Below, in pieces: positions 15,342-24,526 of a stretch of DNA of 64,000 nt. A model generated the notes under the pieces. It saw nothing but the letters and a program-made list of their open reading frames with translations. It did no database searches and was not told the DNA's origin. The first letter of the stretch is position 1; each line of letters starts with the position of its first letter. Both the position numbers and the translations under genes were made by a program. This stretch comes from Marivirga atlantica (GTDB taxonomy: Bacteria; Bacteroidota; Bacteroidia; Cytophagales; Cyclobacteriaceae), in NCBI RefSeq assembly GCF_016734805.1, contig NZ_JAERQG010000006.1, positions 1-64,000 on the forward strand. Direction: 5' to 3'.

Positions 15342-17084
15342 TTACAGATCAGCTAAGTTTAATATTTTCACTTCCGCTCTCCTACTTTTATCATCCGTTC
15401 CACTAAGCACTCCGAACCCTCTGGCCGCCAATCGATCTTCTTCAACACCTTGCTCAACAAAAAATTGTAGAACAGCCTGAGCTCTTTTGTTAGATAGTTC
15501 AAGATTGTACCTCGCATTTCCATCTGCTGAAGAGAAAGCAGAAATTTGCACACCAAGATTCGTGTTTCCCTTCAAAAAAGTAGACATGTCTTTTAATTTG
15601 GCTTCATATTCTTGATCTACCATACTTGAATTAACATCAAAATACACCTGATAGGCAGCAATGCTTAGAACAGAATCAATTAGCTGCTTGGTTTTTAAGT
15701 CTTCGTCAGTAACATAGTTGTTCTCTTTCTCCTGAAGCTTAACTATGCGAGAACGAGCTGTTTGTCCAAGGTTGCCAGTATATTTCACCATATAGATATC
15801 GGTAAAACCTTGACCTTCCTCTCTTACCGAAGCCAAATAACCTCTTTTACCATCTTTAGAAGGATGGAAATACACCTCATCATCAACAGTATTTACAGGA
15901 TACCCCAGATTCTCAGGCTTACCCCATTTCTGGTCTTTATCGTTATAAACTGTTTTAAAAACATCAAAGCCTCCAAAGCCTTTTTGGCCTTTACTACTGA
16001 AATATAATGTGATTCCATCATTAGCTAAATAAGGTCCATCCTCATCGTATTTAGTATTGATTACAGGCCCCATATTAAAAGGACGCATCCACTTTCCATT
16101 CTCCTTATAACAACCATAAATATCGAATCCCCCAAAGCCTCCAGGTCTGTTAGAGGCAAATAGCATAAATTCTCCATCAGCAGATATGCAAACAGATTGC
16201 TCTGAAAAACCTTCTGAGTTTATTCTTCCTTCGATTGGTCTTGGTTTACTCCACTCTTCATTTTCGTTCTCGGTAGAATAGAAAATATCTCCTCTTCCCT
16301 CATCAGAGTAAATGTATAAGGTTTTACCATCTCTGGTTAAATAAAGGTTAGAGTCGTGATACAGTGTATTGATATTGGTCCCTATGTTTTTAGCATCATC
16401 CCACGTTACACCCTTCCTTTTTGAGATAAAGATATCTTCAAAGTAGAAGTTATCAGAATCTACATTCTCATTGGTATTATCCTGCTGCCTTCGGGAAGTA
16501 AAGATCATAACTGTTTCATCTTCATTTAGAACAGGAGCATAATCAGGCCAAGCTGAATTAATACTTTCACCTACATTTTCAATTGTATACAAAGTAGGCA
16601 TGTCAATTATTTCCATACCGTTTAAGCATTCTGAAATTCGCTCATTTACTATGCTTAAACCTGTTCTATCTCCACCTCTGTAACCTTTATTAGCCAGTAA
16701 TCTTTTCTTGTAGGCTTGAAAGTATTTTAGGGCTTTTTCAAATTCTAACCCATATTGATAACCACGCCCCAGTAAGTAGTCAATGTTAAATTTATATCTG
16801 GGATTTAGTCGTTTTACGCGCTCAAAATACTTAGTAGAATAATCCCGGTTTACCGTTTCGAGGTACAATCGGCCAGCCATGAAATTAGCTCTTACATTAT
16901 TGGTATCAGCCTCTACAGCTTGTACATATATCTCTTTAGCAATTTCTATGGCATCCTTGGCTTCGGCATATACCTGATCAGCCTGCTCCATGTATATTTT
17001 GGATAGTTCAGGATCTTGCGACTGAGCAAAAAAAGGACTCAGTGAAAGGATAAGAATTAAATAGTTTTTGCGTAACAAAAGCAT
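15342..17084 (-). CDS. OmpA-family protein with TPR and PD40 repeats
   Basis: A 580-residue exported outer-membrane protein. The signal peptide is about residues 1-22 (LLLRKNYLILILSLSPFFAQS). Residues 25-150 look like tetratricopeptide repeats (AKEIYVQAVEADTNNVRANFMAGRL). Residues 190-440 are PD40 propeller blades (ISADGEFMLFASNRPGGFGG, LANDGITLYFSSKGQKGFGG). The C-terminal OmpA domain is at about 475-580 (YQVYFDVNSSMVDQEYEAKL, NLELSNKRAQAVLQFFVEQG). This TPR-PD40-OmpA order is that of PorE-like proteins of the type IX secretion system, but such paralogues are common, so I give no symbol. Start is ATG 17084; an upstream TTG would add 13 residues ahead of the signal peptide. Confidence 0.88.
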   Translation of the reverse strand: MLLLRKNYLILILSLSPFFAQSQDPELSKIYMEQADQVYAEAKDAIEIAKEIYVQAVEADTNNVRANFMAGRLYLETVNRDYSTKYFERVKRLNPRYKFNIDYLLGRGYQYGLEFEKALKYFQAYKKRLLANKGYRGGDRTGLSIVNERISECLNGMEIIDMPTLYTIENVGESINSAWPDYAPVLNEDETVMIFTSRRQQDNTNENVDSDNFYFEDIFISKRKGVTWDDAKNIGTNINTLYHDSNLYLTRDGKTLYIYSDEGRGDIFYSTENENEEWSKPRPIEGRINSEGFSEQSVCISADGEFMLFASNRPGGFGGFDIYGCYKENGKWMRPFNMGPVINTKYDEDGPYLANDGITLYFSSKGQKGFGGFDVFKTVYNDKDQKWGKPENLGYPVNTVDDEVYFHPSKDGKRGYLASVREEGQGFTDIYMVKYTGNLGQTARSRIVKLQEKENNYVTDEDLKTKQLIDSVLSIAAYQVYFDVNSSMVDQEYEAKLKDMSTFLKGNTNLGVQISAFSSADGNARYNLELSNKRAQAVLQFFVEQGVEEDRLAARGFGVLSGTDDKSRRAEVKILNLADL

Positions 17085-17142
17085 AATGTCTTGAAAAATA
17101 CAATTAGCTTTTCTAAGCTGCAAGTAATTTCTCTGCTCAGTC

Positions 17143-18816
17143 CTATTTTTTTAATTGCTGAATGGCGAATGATATAATGATTACAGCAAAACAACCTATT
17201 ACATTGAACCATAGATAGGCCACCTCAGTGAAGAAATAGAAGTATAACACAATGAGCTGAGCTATCACGGCTGCAATAAAAACAGCCTGTCCTTTGACCT
17301 GCTTAATAAAAAAGCCGACTAAGAATATCCCTAAAATAGTACCATAAAAGATGGAGCCTAGAATATTAACAGCCTGAATTAAATTATCAAGCAAGCCTGC
17401 AAAAAGTGCAAAACCAACAGCAATAGCGCCCCAAAGTAAAGTAGCCATCTTGGAAGCTATCAGATAATGTTTTTCGCTGCCTTTAGTGTTTAAATTTCTT
17501 TTATAAACATCTACAATAGTGGTAGATGCTAAAGCATTTAACTCTGATGCTGTTGATGACATGGCTGCTGAGAATATTACTGCCAATAGCAATCCAATGA
17601 CGCCACTTGGTAAGTACTTCATCACAAATGAAATGAAAACATAATCAGTATCATTAGTTTCTAAATCTTCATCAGTTGATTTAATAATAGATTTAGCCTT
17701 ATCTCTAAGCAGGTCTGATTCATTTTCAAGCTTTTTGATATCTGCCTGAAGTGCTTCCACTTCAGTATCAGAATTAGACAAAGCTAAAGCTTCAACTTTA
17801 TCTCTTTTTTGTTCAAATATTTGCTGATAGGCTAGTTCTGTTTCTTCATAAAGCTGTTTATTGGCTGGATTGCTCTTTACTTCCTGCACAGCAGCATCAT
17901 TAAAAAACACTGGTGGCTGATTGAATTGAAAAAATACGAACACCATAGCTCCAATAAAGAGTATGATAAACTGCATAGGTATTTTTAGCAGCCCATTGAA
18001 CATTAAACCCAACCTGCTTTCAGTGAGCGACTTACCGCCCAAATAACGTGCTACCTGAGATTGATCAGTACCAAAATATGATAGCGCCACAAATAATCCT
18101 CCCAATAAGCCTGTCCATAAAGTATATCGATTATCAGGATCAACAGTAGTATCTATCAGATTAAGTTTTCCCATTCTTCCTGCCACGTTAACAGCCTCTC
18201 CAAAACCAATATTTTCAGGAAGAAGATGTACTACGAAGACTCCTGCGACAATCATACCGCCCATCATCACAATCATTTGATGCTTCTGGGTTTGACTTAC
18301 TGCTTTGGTACCGCCAATAACAGTGTACACTATTACCAATATACCAATGATAAGTGTGGTATATTCTAGCGGCCAGCCAAGAATTGTTGAAAGGATAATA
18401 GAAGGTGCATAAATGGTAATACCGGCAGCTAAACCTCTTTGGATTAAAAAAAGCAAGGCTCCTAAAATACGGGTCTTTAAATCGAATCTATTTTCAAGAT
18501 ATTCATAAGCCGTATAAACTTTCAGTTTGTAATAGATAGGAAGCACCCAAATACTTAAGATAATCATGGCTATAGGCAGACCAAAATAAAACTGGATAAA
18601 GCCCATACCATCTTGATAGGCCTGACCTGGAGTACTAAGAAAGGTAATGGCGCTGGCTTGAGTAGCCATTATAGATAGACCGATAGACCACCACTTTAGG
18701 CTGTTATCACCTTTTAGGTAGCCTTCAATATTTTTACTGCCACGTGTTTTATAAATTCCGTAGCTAACAATTAAGAGCAATGTCCCAAAAAGAACTATCC
18801 AGTCCAGTAAACTCAT
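17143..18816 (-). CDS. Sodium:solute symporter (SSS/SLC5 family)
   Basis: A 557-residue inner-membrane transporter with about 13 helices that uses the sodium gradient to import an organic solute. Family motifs include SLKWWSIGLSIMATQASAITFLS, the GTDQSQVARYLGGKSL loop, and a second sodium-site region SAAMSSTASELNALASTTIVD. A charged insertion of about 95 residues (around 295-390) between two helices is predicted coiled-coil and is longer than in typical relatives. The substrate cannot be read from sequence. A 45-residue membrane protein gene overlaps its start by 4 bp. Confidence 0.9.
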   Translation of the reverse strand: MSLLDWIVLFGTLLLIVSYGIYKTRGSKNIEGYLKGDNSLKWWSIGLSIMATQASAITFLSTPGQAYQDGMGFIQFYFGLPIAMIILSIWVLPIYYKLKVYTAYEYLENRFDLKTRILGALLFLIQRGLAAGITIYAPSIILSTILGWPLEYTTLIIGILVIVYTVIGGTKAVSQTQKHQMIVMMGGMIVAGVFVVHLLPENIGFGEAVNVAGRMGKLNLIDTTVDPDNRYTLWTGLLGGLFVALSYFGTDQSQVARYLGGKSLTESRLGLMFNGLLKIPMQFIILFIGAMVFVFFQFNQPPVFFNDAAVQEVKSNPANKQLYEETELAYQQIFEQKRDKVEALALSNSDTEVEALQADIKKLENESDLLRDKAKSIIKSTDEDLETNDTDYVFISFVMKYLPSGVIGLLLAVIFSAAMSSTASELNALASTTIVDVYKRNLNTKGSEKHYLIASKMATLLWGAIAVGFALFAGLLDNLIQAVNILGSIFYGTILGIFLVGFFIKQVKGQAVFIAAVIAQLIVLYFYFFTEVAYLWFNVIGCFAVIIISFAIQQLKK

Positions 18817-18950
18817 GCGTAGTAATTGGTAATAGAATAGAATATAATGATGAGTAAAACCAACACACCGAAAACGAGCCAGTAAAAATTAGACCATTTA
18901 CCTAATATAGGAGGCCGTCCGTCAGTGTTCTGTTGTTCCTTTTCACTCAT
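18813..18950 (-). CDS. Small membrane protein coupled to the sodium:solute symporter
   Basis: A 45-residue protein starting at ATG 18950. The hydrophilic N-terminus (MSEKEQQNTDGRPPILGKW) is followed by one membrane helix (FYWLVFGVLVLLIIIFYSI) and ends in TNYYA. Its stop overlaps the symporter start as ATGA, the arrangement expected for translational coupling of equimolar partners. Other SSS transporters have short accessory subunits, so this is probably a symporter subunit. No family name can be given from sequence alone. Confidence 0.7.
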   Translation of the reverse strand: MSEKEQQNTDGRPPILGKWSNFYWLVFGVLVLLIIIFYSITNYYA

Positions 18951-18979
18951 AAATTGATGATTTAGAAGAATTAAGACAT

Positions 18980-19010
18980 AAAAAGAGCAGCCTTTTTTTA
19001 GCTGCTCTTT
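18980..19010 (-). terminator. Rho-independent terminator of the hflKC operon
   Basis: AAAGAGCAGC (18982-18991) and GCTGCTCTTT (19001-19010) form a perfect 10-bp stem with a 9-nt loop, followed on the leftward strand by a short T-rich run. It begins 6 bp past the hflC stop. Confidence 0.8.
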
Positions 19011-19016
19011 ATTAAT

Positions 19017-19958
19017 TTAATCCATACTTTTTAAGTACTTATATAAATCGCTATCCGTTGAAAGGATAACTGTAGTTTCTGTATTAAAGGTTTTCTGGAA
19101 GGTTTCCATGGATTTCAAGAAGCTATAAAGATTTCTTGAAGCTCTGTTTTTATCATAAGCTGATGAATAAATGGCTGCTGCTTTGGCATCTGCTACACCT
19201 TTTATTTCTTCTGCTTTTCTAAAAGCTTCTGACTGTATGGTTTTTAGCTCTCTTTCTTTCTCACCATTAATTCTAGAAGCTTCCCCTTGTCCTTCCGAAC
19301 GAAATTTATCAGCAATTCTGTAACGTTCTGATTTCATACGCTCATATACCTGAGTTCTAACTTCTTCCACATAGTTGATTCTTTTGAAACGGAAATCAAG
19401 AATAGCTATTCCCAGATCGCTTGCTTGTGCATTTGCTGATTTCTGGATGCTCTCCTGAATACTGTCTCTACCTACATAAATAGTAGTTAAACTATCTTCA
19501 ATGATTTCACTAATGGCTCCACTAGAAATAGGTGTTCTGTTACTTGTTCTAACTGTTTCTTCCAGATAATTATTTGCAATAAAATCACGTGTTTCACCGT
19601 CCAAAATATCATCCAAACGAGATTGAGCACCACGCTCATTTGTTAAACGTTTGTAAAATTGTAATGGATCAGTAATCTGCCAACGAGCGTATGTATCAAC
19701 GAAGATAAATTTCTTATCCTTGGTTGGTACCTGATTAGGGTCTCCATCCCATTCTAAATATCGCTTATCAAAGAAATTAGCGCGTTGAATAAATGGAATC
19801 TTAAAATGCATACCTGCATTAGTAATGGCTTCACCTACTGGTTTACCAAACTGCGTAATCACAACCTGTTCTGACTCACTTACGATGAAAAAGCCTTGCA
19901 TCACCACAATTAAAAGGGCAAATGCAATTATCAGCGTTACTATTATACCTCTCTTCAT
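19017..19958 (-). CDS. hflC: Protease modulator HflC
   Basis: A 313-residue SPFH/band-7 membrane protein that pairs with HflK and limits FtsH protease action. One N-terminal helix (IIVTLIIAFALLIVVMQGFF) is followed by the band-7 domain (VVITQFGKPVGEAITNAGMHFKIPF) and a long coiled coil (ERMKSERYRIADKFRSEGQGEA). It starts 9 bp after the hflK stop on the same strand, the universal hflK-hflC order. The length is typical. Confidence 0.93.
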   Translation of the reverse strand: MKRGIIVTLIIAFALLIVVMQGFFIVSESEQVVITQFGKPVGEAITNAGMHFKIPFIQRANFFDKRYLEWDGDPNQVPTKDKKFIFVDTYARWQITDPLQFYKRLTNERGAQSRLDDILDGETRDFIANNYLEETVRTSNRTPISSGAISEIIEDSLTTIYVGRDSIQESIQKSANAQASDLGIAILDFRFKRINYVEEVRTQVYERMKSERYRIADKFRSEGQGEASRINGEKERELKTIQSEAFRKAEEIKGVADAKAAAIYSSAYDKNRASRNLYSFLKSMETFQKTFNTETTVILSTDSDLYKYLKSMD

Positions 19959-19967
19959 AATTTGTCC

Positions 19968-20951
19968 TTATTTATTTTGTGATGATTTTGTTCCTAATTG
20001 TAATAGCGGCAATACGTTCTGCCCTTGATCATCAGTAATGATCTTATCTCCCAGTTTAGGAATCACCTCTTGCATAGTTTCCAGATAAATTCTGCTCTTA
20101 GTTACTTCAGGAGCTTTCACATACTCTTTATAAAGTTCATTGAACCTGGCTACTTCACCTTCTGAGTTATTTACACGTTCTGTAGCATAACCCTCAGCCT
20201 TTTGGATAGTCTCTTGTGCCTGACCTCTCGCTTTAGGAATTACTTTATTATAATTCGACTTAGCCTGGTTGATCAATGTTTCCTTTTCCTGTTGTGCTTC
20301 GTTTACTGCATTAAATGCTGCCTTAACAGGATTAGGAGGTGTTACATCTTGTAATACTACTTGATCTATTTTTAGGCCTAAGTGATATTCATTGGCAATT
20401 TCCTGAATAAGCACTTTTAGCTTGCCTGCAATTTCAGAACGACCAACCGTTAACACTTCGTTAACTGTTCTATCACCTACAATCTGACGCATCCCTGCCT
20501 CAGCAATATCACGCAAAGTCATTTCAGGATCACGCACTTTGAATAAATAGTTGTAAGGATTATCCACTCTATACTGAACTACCCATTCAACATCAGCTAA
20601 ATTTAAGTCTCCAGTTAACATCAGCGACTCATCTTCAGCTCCCCTTTTAGAAAAAGTTGATTGCACACCAACACTGGTAGTGCGGAAACCAAATTCTTGT
20701 TTCTGCTGACGTTCTACAGGAACCTTATAAACTGCTTCAGCAAAAGGTATCTTAAAGTTCAAGCCCGGTTCCACCGTTCTATCGTATTCTCCCAGACGTG
20801 TAATCACGCCCACTTCTTCTGCTTCTATTGTAAAAACTGAGCTCAGTATAATTACCAGCCCTACAACGATCAATATGATCAATCGCATGTTTTTTACAAT
20901 TTTCTGGAAAGACTCTTTAGCCTTATCTCCATCAAATTCGAATTCTGCCAT
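19968..20951 (-). CDS. hflK: FtsH protease activity modulator HflK
   Basis: A 327-residue SPFH/band-7 protein. A single membrane helix lies at about residues 24-44 (LIILIVVGLVIILSSVFTI), then the band-7 domain (VGVITRLGEYDRTVEPGLNF) and an Ala/Gln/Glu-rich coiled coil (KAAFNAVNEAQQEKETLINQ). Together with HflC it builds the membrane cage around FtsH. The glycine-rich N-terminal tail of enterobacterial HflK is absent, which is common outside Gammaproteobacteria. Confidence 0.92.
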   Translation of the reverse strand: MAEFEFDGDKAKESFQKIVKNMRLIILIVVGLVIILSSVFTIEAEEVGVITRLGEYDRTVEPGLNFKIPFAEAVYKVPVERQQKQEFGFRTTSVGVQSTFSKRGAEDESLMLTGDLNLADVEWVVQYRVDNPYNYLFKVRDPEMTLRDIAEAGMRQIVGDRTVNEVLTVGRSEIAGKLKVLIQEIANEYHLGLKIDQVVLQDVTPPNPVKAAFNAVNEAQQEKETLINQAKSNYNKVIPKARGQAQETIQKAEGYATERVNNSEGEVARFNELYKEYVKAPEVTKSRIYLETMQEVIPKLGDKIITDDQGQNVLPLLQLGTKSSQNK

Positions 20952-21004
20952 GTATATTTAGTTAATAGTTATTGATTATTTGTTACCCTTATATTTGAGA
21001 TTGA

Positions 21005-22471
21005 CTACTCTCCCCACTTCCAGTTATTTCCGAGTTCTAACTCTTCTCTTAAATCCTGATCAATCAGGAATTGTTTTGTTTCTTCAAAATTGAGCTTTTT
21101 AGCAGGTATATCATCCATATTAGCTAACTTATATAGGAACATGCTGCTGAAGCGCACTGTATTTTTTAAGTGAGTTTCATTCACCAATGAAAAGTCATCT
21201 CCATTACTGTGATAGAAATCGTAAACTACCGGCTCAAGGTTACTAACCAAACCAACAGTTGGTACACCTTCCATCATGTATGTTTGATGATCTGAATGTA
21301 AGCCCGCTCTATTTTTAACTTCATTCTCATAAGTAGAATCAACTTCCTGAATGGCTAATCCTATAGTTTCAAATACTGGAACCATTACATCCCATCCTGC
21401 CGCATTGAATCCTTTAGGATTTCCGCTCATATCAATGTTCATCATATAGCTTACATTTGCTAACTTATTTTCCTCCTGCAAGTCTTTTACTAATGCTTTT
21501 GAACCTAATAGACCTTGCTCCTCACCCATGAACATGACAAATTGAATATTTCGTTTAGGTTGAATGTTAAGTGCTTTAAAAGTTCTGGCCATATCCAATA
21601 TAGCTGCAATACCAATTCCATTATCTATAGCTCCGGTGGCTAAATCCCATGAGTCTAAGTGACCACCAACCACAATGTTCTGGTCTTTATATTCCGTTCC
21701 GGGAAGTGTTGCAATTACATTTCTAGATTTAATAACATCACTATTATTTTTCATGAAAATACTCGCCTTTACAGCTTCACCGGCAGCTAATCTCTTCTTC
21801 AACTCCATTCCTTTCTCATAAGTAATACATACCGCTGGGATGTCAATTAATGAACCTGTAACTGAAGCAGTACCTGTTAATAAAACACCATTTGGTACTT
21901 TATTGATGATTACAATACCTTTAGCACCATACTCAATAGCCAAAGCTGTTTTCTCTGATCTGTGAATATTTTTTAAATCTTCACCACTATCAGGTAAAAT
22001 ACCTATATAGGCTAATACAATTTTACCTTTTACCGCTTCTTTATTGGCTTCAAAGTCGGCTCTTAAAGCATTGCCTAAGTCTACTAATTCCGCTTCAACT
22101 TCAGCTTCAACAGGCGAATGACCCAATGAAACTACTTCCTCTACCGATTCATCATTAAAAGAAATGGCAACGGTATCTCTTGACCATGCTTCAACTTCAA
22201 AAGGATAAAATTGAACATCTTCATAGCCATATGATTTAAGCAGATCATAAGTGTATTGTTCTGCCTTTTTTCCATTTTCAGAGCCCGTCAATCTGTGACC
22301 TATTTCAGTGGTCATTTTTTTCAGATTACTGTAAGCTTTGCTATTTTCAAGTACCTCTTTATTGATCTTTTCAAGTTGAGATACTTCATTGCTTTCATCC
22401 TTTTTGGAAGTACATGCTGCAAACAAGAAAATGCTCAGCACAACAAATGATAGGTAGTTTTTCAATCGCAT
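21005..22471 (-). CDS. M28-family metallopeptidase, lipoprotein, with PA domain
   Basis: A 488-residue exported aminopeptidase/carboxypeptidase-like enzyme. The N-terminal lipobox (LFAAC, Cys20) indicates a lipid-anchored envelope protein. A protease-associated domain lies at about residues 130-245. The M28 catalytic domain follows with the zinc ligands and base visible: GGHLDSWD, TGAIDNGIG, FMGEEQGLLGS, NIDMSG and YHSNGDDF. All ligands are kept, so it should be active against peptides. It is 53 bp downstream of the hflK start region on the same strand and may have its own promoter. Confidence 0.9.
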   Translation of the reverse strand: MRLKNYLSFVVLSIFLFAACTSKKDESNEVSQLEKINKEVLENSKAYSNLKKMTTEIGHRLTGSENGKKAEQYTYDLLKSYGYEDVQFYPFEVEAWSRDTVAISFNDESVEEVVSLGHSPVEAEVEAELVDLGNALRADFEANKEAVKGKIVLAYIGILPDSGEDLKNIHRSEKTALAIEYGAKGIVIINKVPNGVLLTGTASVTGSLIDIPAVCITYEKGMELKKRLAAGEAVKASIFMKNNSDVIKSRNVIATLPGTEYKDQNIVVGGHLDSWDLATGAIDNGIGIAAILDMARTFKALNIQPKRNIQFVMFMGEEQGLLGSKALVKDLQEENKLANVSYMMNIDMSGNPKGFNAAGWDVMVPVFETIGLAIQEVDSTYENEVKNRAGLHSDHQTYMMEGVPTVGLVSNLEPVVYDFYHSNGDDFSLVNETHLKNTVRFSSMFLYKLANMDDIPAKKLNFEETKQFLIDQDLREELELGNNWKWGE

Positions 22472-22589
22472 AGTTTTATGGTATAATTTTCAGATTTTGA
22501 AAATAGTAAAATATGATCAGTTTTGTTAAAGATTAGCAATTAACAATTAATATCAGCCAATAACTAAGAAAGATAGACAATCTACATAT

Positions 22590-23015
22590 ATGGAGCATAA
22601 TGATGATTTTTGGATGAAGATAGCTATAGATTTAGCCAAGGAAAGTAAAACACCTTTTGGTGCTGTTATCACCGATTTAAACGGCAATCATGTAGGTGGA
22701 TATAATACAACTATTCTGGATGGTGCCACAGCTCATGCTGAAATGAATGCTATTCAGAAAATTAAATCGCTGGATCATGATGATGTGCGCGAACTCACTA
22801 TTTACAGCACAGTTGAACCTTGCCCTATGTGTATGTCGGCCATTATATGGGCAGGAGTAGGAAAACTGGTCTATGGAGCCTCAATTAATTTCGCCAAAAC
22901 CAAAGGTAACCAGATAACCATATCTTCTAAAGAAGTAGCTATGGAAGCTTGGTATGGCATTGAGATTGAAGCAGGCGTTTTGGAGGTTGAATGTGAAGCT
23001 TTGTTTGGGGATTAG
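22590..23015 (+). CDS. Nucleoside deaminase (CMP/dCMP-deaminase-type zinc fold)
   Basis: A 141-residue zinc-dependent cytidine/deoxycytidylate-deaminase-fold enzyme. The zinc site is complete: His49 and catalytic Glu51 in TAHAEMNAI, Cys78 and Cys81 in VEPCPMC. The length fits guanine deaminase or tRNA-adenosine deaminase-like members, and the sequence FGAVITDLNGNHVGG is common to both. Substrate is undecided. Monocistronic, diverging from the M28 gene. Confidence 0.87.
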   Translation: MEHNDDFWMKIAIDLAKESKTPFGAVITDLNGNHVGGYNTTILDGATAHAEMNAIQKIKSLDHDDVRELTIYSTVEPCPMCMSAIIWAGVGKLVYGASINFAKTKGNQITISSKEVAMEAWYGIEIEAGVLEVECEALFGD

Positions 23016-23141
23016 TGAATACGCTTTGCTGTTTTGGAGTTATGAATGTTCAATTACGAATGACGATTTACGAATTACAAGTTCTCCATTAGTGGAAATA
23101 GATCCCTACAGGATGACATAAATATAGTTATGTAATAAATA

Positions 23142-23189
23142 GAATTGATCATTGATCATTCAACATTGTTAATTGTCAATGATCAATTC
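23142..23189. repeat. 12-bp perfect inverted repeat between convergent genes
   Basis: GAATTGATCATT (23142-23153) matches AATGATCAATTC (23178-23189) with a 24-nt loop containing CATTGTTAATTGTC. The right arm covers the last codons of the FAD oxidoreductase. The same words (TGATCATTGTTAATT) recur in the hairpin repeats at 26693 and 29317, so this is a related short intergenic repeat. It could act as a terminator-like structure but has no T-run. Confidence 0.55.
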
Positions 23190-24451
23190 CTAAAGCCATC
23201 ACCTTTAAAGTCTTCAAATACTGCATGAGCAGCTAACCTACCTGATAGCATAGCAGCATTAATAGAACCATTTAATAAATAGTCACCAGCCAAATAAACG
23301 CCATCCTGAATTTTACAATTTGAAGGCTTCATACTATACTGGAAATCGTCAATTTGAGGAAGTGCCTGATCAATATAGAATGTTTTCAAATGAGTTATTT
23401 CAGCTTCCTTCATTATTGGCACTAAGGCTACAAGTTCATCTATCACTTTCTTTTTTAGAGCATCATCGGATAACTGAAAATCCTGTGTAACAGAGATAGA
23501 AATCAGGTAACTTCCATCGGCAGCATAATCAGTAGAAACATTATTCATTACGCAGAAATTATTGATGAGCATTTCTTCATTGCAGGCAAGAGCAATGGTA
23601 GGCTTACCAACAGGATTCACGTTACTGCTAAAGTATAAATTAACCACTTCCTGATGACCATTCACCTGATCTTGCAACTGTGGTAACATATTAGCTGGGT
23701 TGGTAGCAATTATAAAAGCATCTGCCTGAATGGTTTCACCATTGGTTAATGTAAGTTCTCTTAAACCGACACTTTTGACTTTCTTACCAAATTGAACATC
23801 CGTCTGATCTAATTGCTCCAGCAATTGTTCAGGTATCTTCTGCATACCTCCTGATGGAATAGCGGCATGACCTTCTCCAAACATCTTAAAGACAAACTCC
23901 AACATTCGACTGGAAGTGCTTAAGTCATTTTCCAGAAATATTCCTCCGAAAAAAGGTTTGAAGAAATTATCGATTATCTGCTCTGAAAAGCCTTTTTGTC
24001 GCAAAAACTTGAGTGAGGTTGTTTCAGGTTTTTTGAACAGGTCTTCTACTGAAGTCCTTTTCAATTGGCTATTCCAGCTATATATTTTCAGTTTATCTCC
24101 GAAAGTACCAACAGGAGAAAAAAGCATATTGAGCGCCTTAAGAGGTTGTCTTAACGGATCTGCAACAGTGAATGGATCACCCTCTTTAGGGTAAATAAGT
24201 GCACCCGGATCAAAGGTTTTTAAATTAAGCGCTTCATAATCAAGATATCTTTTCGCTTCAGGATAAGCCGTTAATAATACTTGAAAGCCATGATCCAATA
24301 AATAGCCATCGATATGATCAGTTTTTATTCTTCCGCCAGCACTATTGCTGGCTTCCAATAAAGTAGGTTTAAAACCTGCCTTTTCTAATTCAATAGCAGC
24401 TACTAAACCTGCTACCCCTGCTCCTATGATGACTACTTTTTTGTCTTCCAT
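23183..24451 (-). CDS. FAD-dependent amine-oxidase/phytoene-desaturase-like oxidoreductase
   Basis: A 422-residue flavoprotein with the dinucleotide motif VVIIGAGVAGLVAAIELEKAG at residues 5-25, the GRIKTDHIDGYLLDHGFQVL segment, and the C-terminal FAD-contact GVYLAGDYLLNGSINAAMLSG. This architecture is shared by amine oxidases, protoporphyrinogen oxidases and carotenoid desaturases. The substrate is not evident and no carotenoid or heme genes are nearby. Start is ATG 24451; a TTG two codons upstream is less likely. It is 75 bp downstream of the TolC gene on the same strand. Confidence 0.87.
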   Translation of the reverse strand: MEDKKVVIIGAGVAGLVAAIELEKAGFKPTLLEASNSAGGRIKTDHIDGYLLDHGFQVLLTAYPEAKRYLDYEALNLKTFDPGALIYPKEGDPFTVADPLRQPLKALNMLFSPVGTFGDKLKIYSWNSQLKRTSVEDLFKKPETTSLKFLRQKGFSEQIIDNFFKPFFGGIFLENDLSTSSRMLEFVFKMFGEGHAAIPSGGMQKIPEQLLEQLDQTDVQFGKKVKSVGLRELTLTNGETIQADAFIIATNPANMLPQLQDQVNGHQEVVNLYFSSNVNPVGKPTIALACNEEMLINNFCVMNNVSTDYAADGSYLISISVTQDFQLSDDALKKKVIDELVALVPIMKEAEITHLKTFYIDQALPQIDDFQYSMKPSNCKIQDGVYLAGDYLLNGSINAAMLSGRLAAHAVFEDFKGDGFRN

Positions 24452-24526
24452 GCTCAATTTTGAAGTAAATATAATTTGTTAAACTGAGCATGGAAAACGA
24501 GCAGAATAGAATATTGTTCTATCAGA

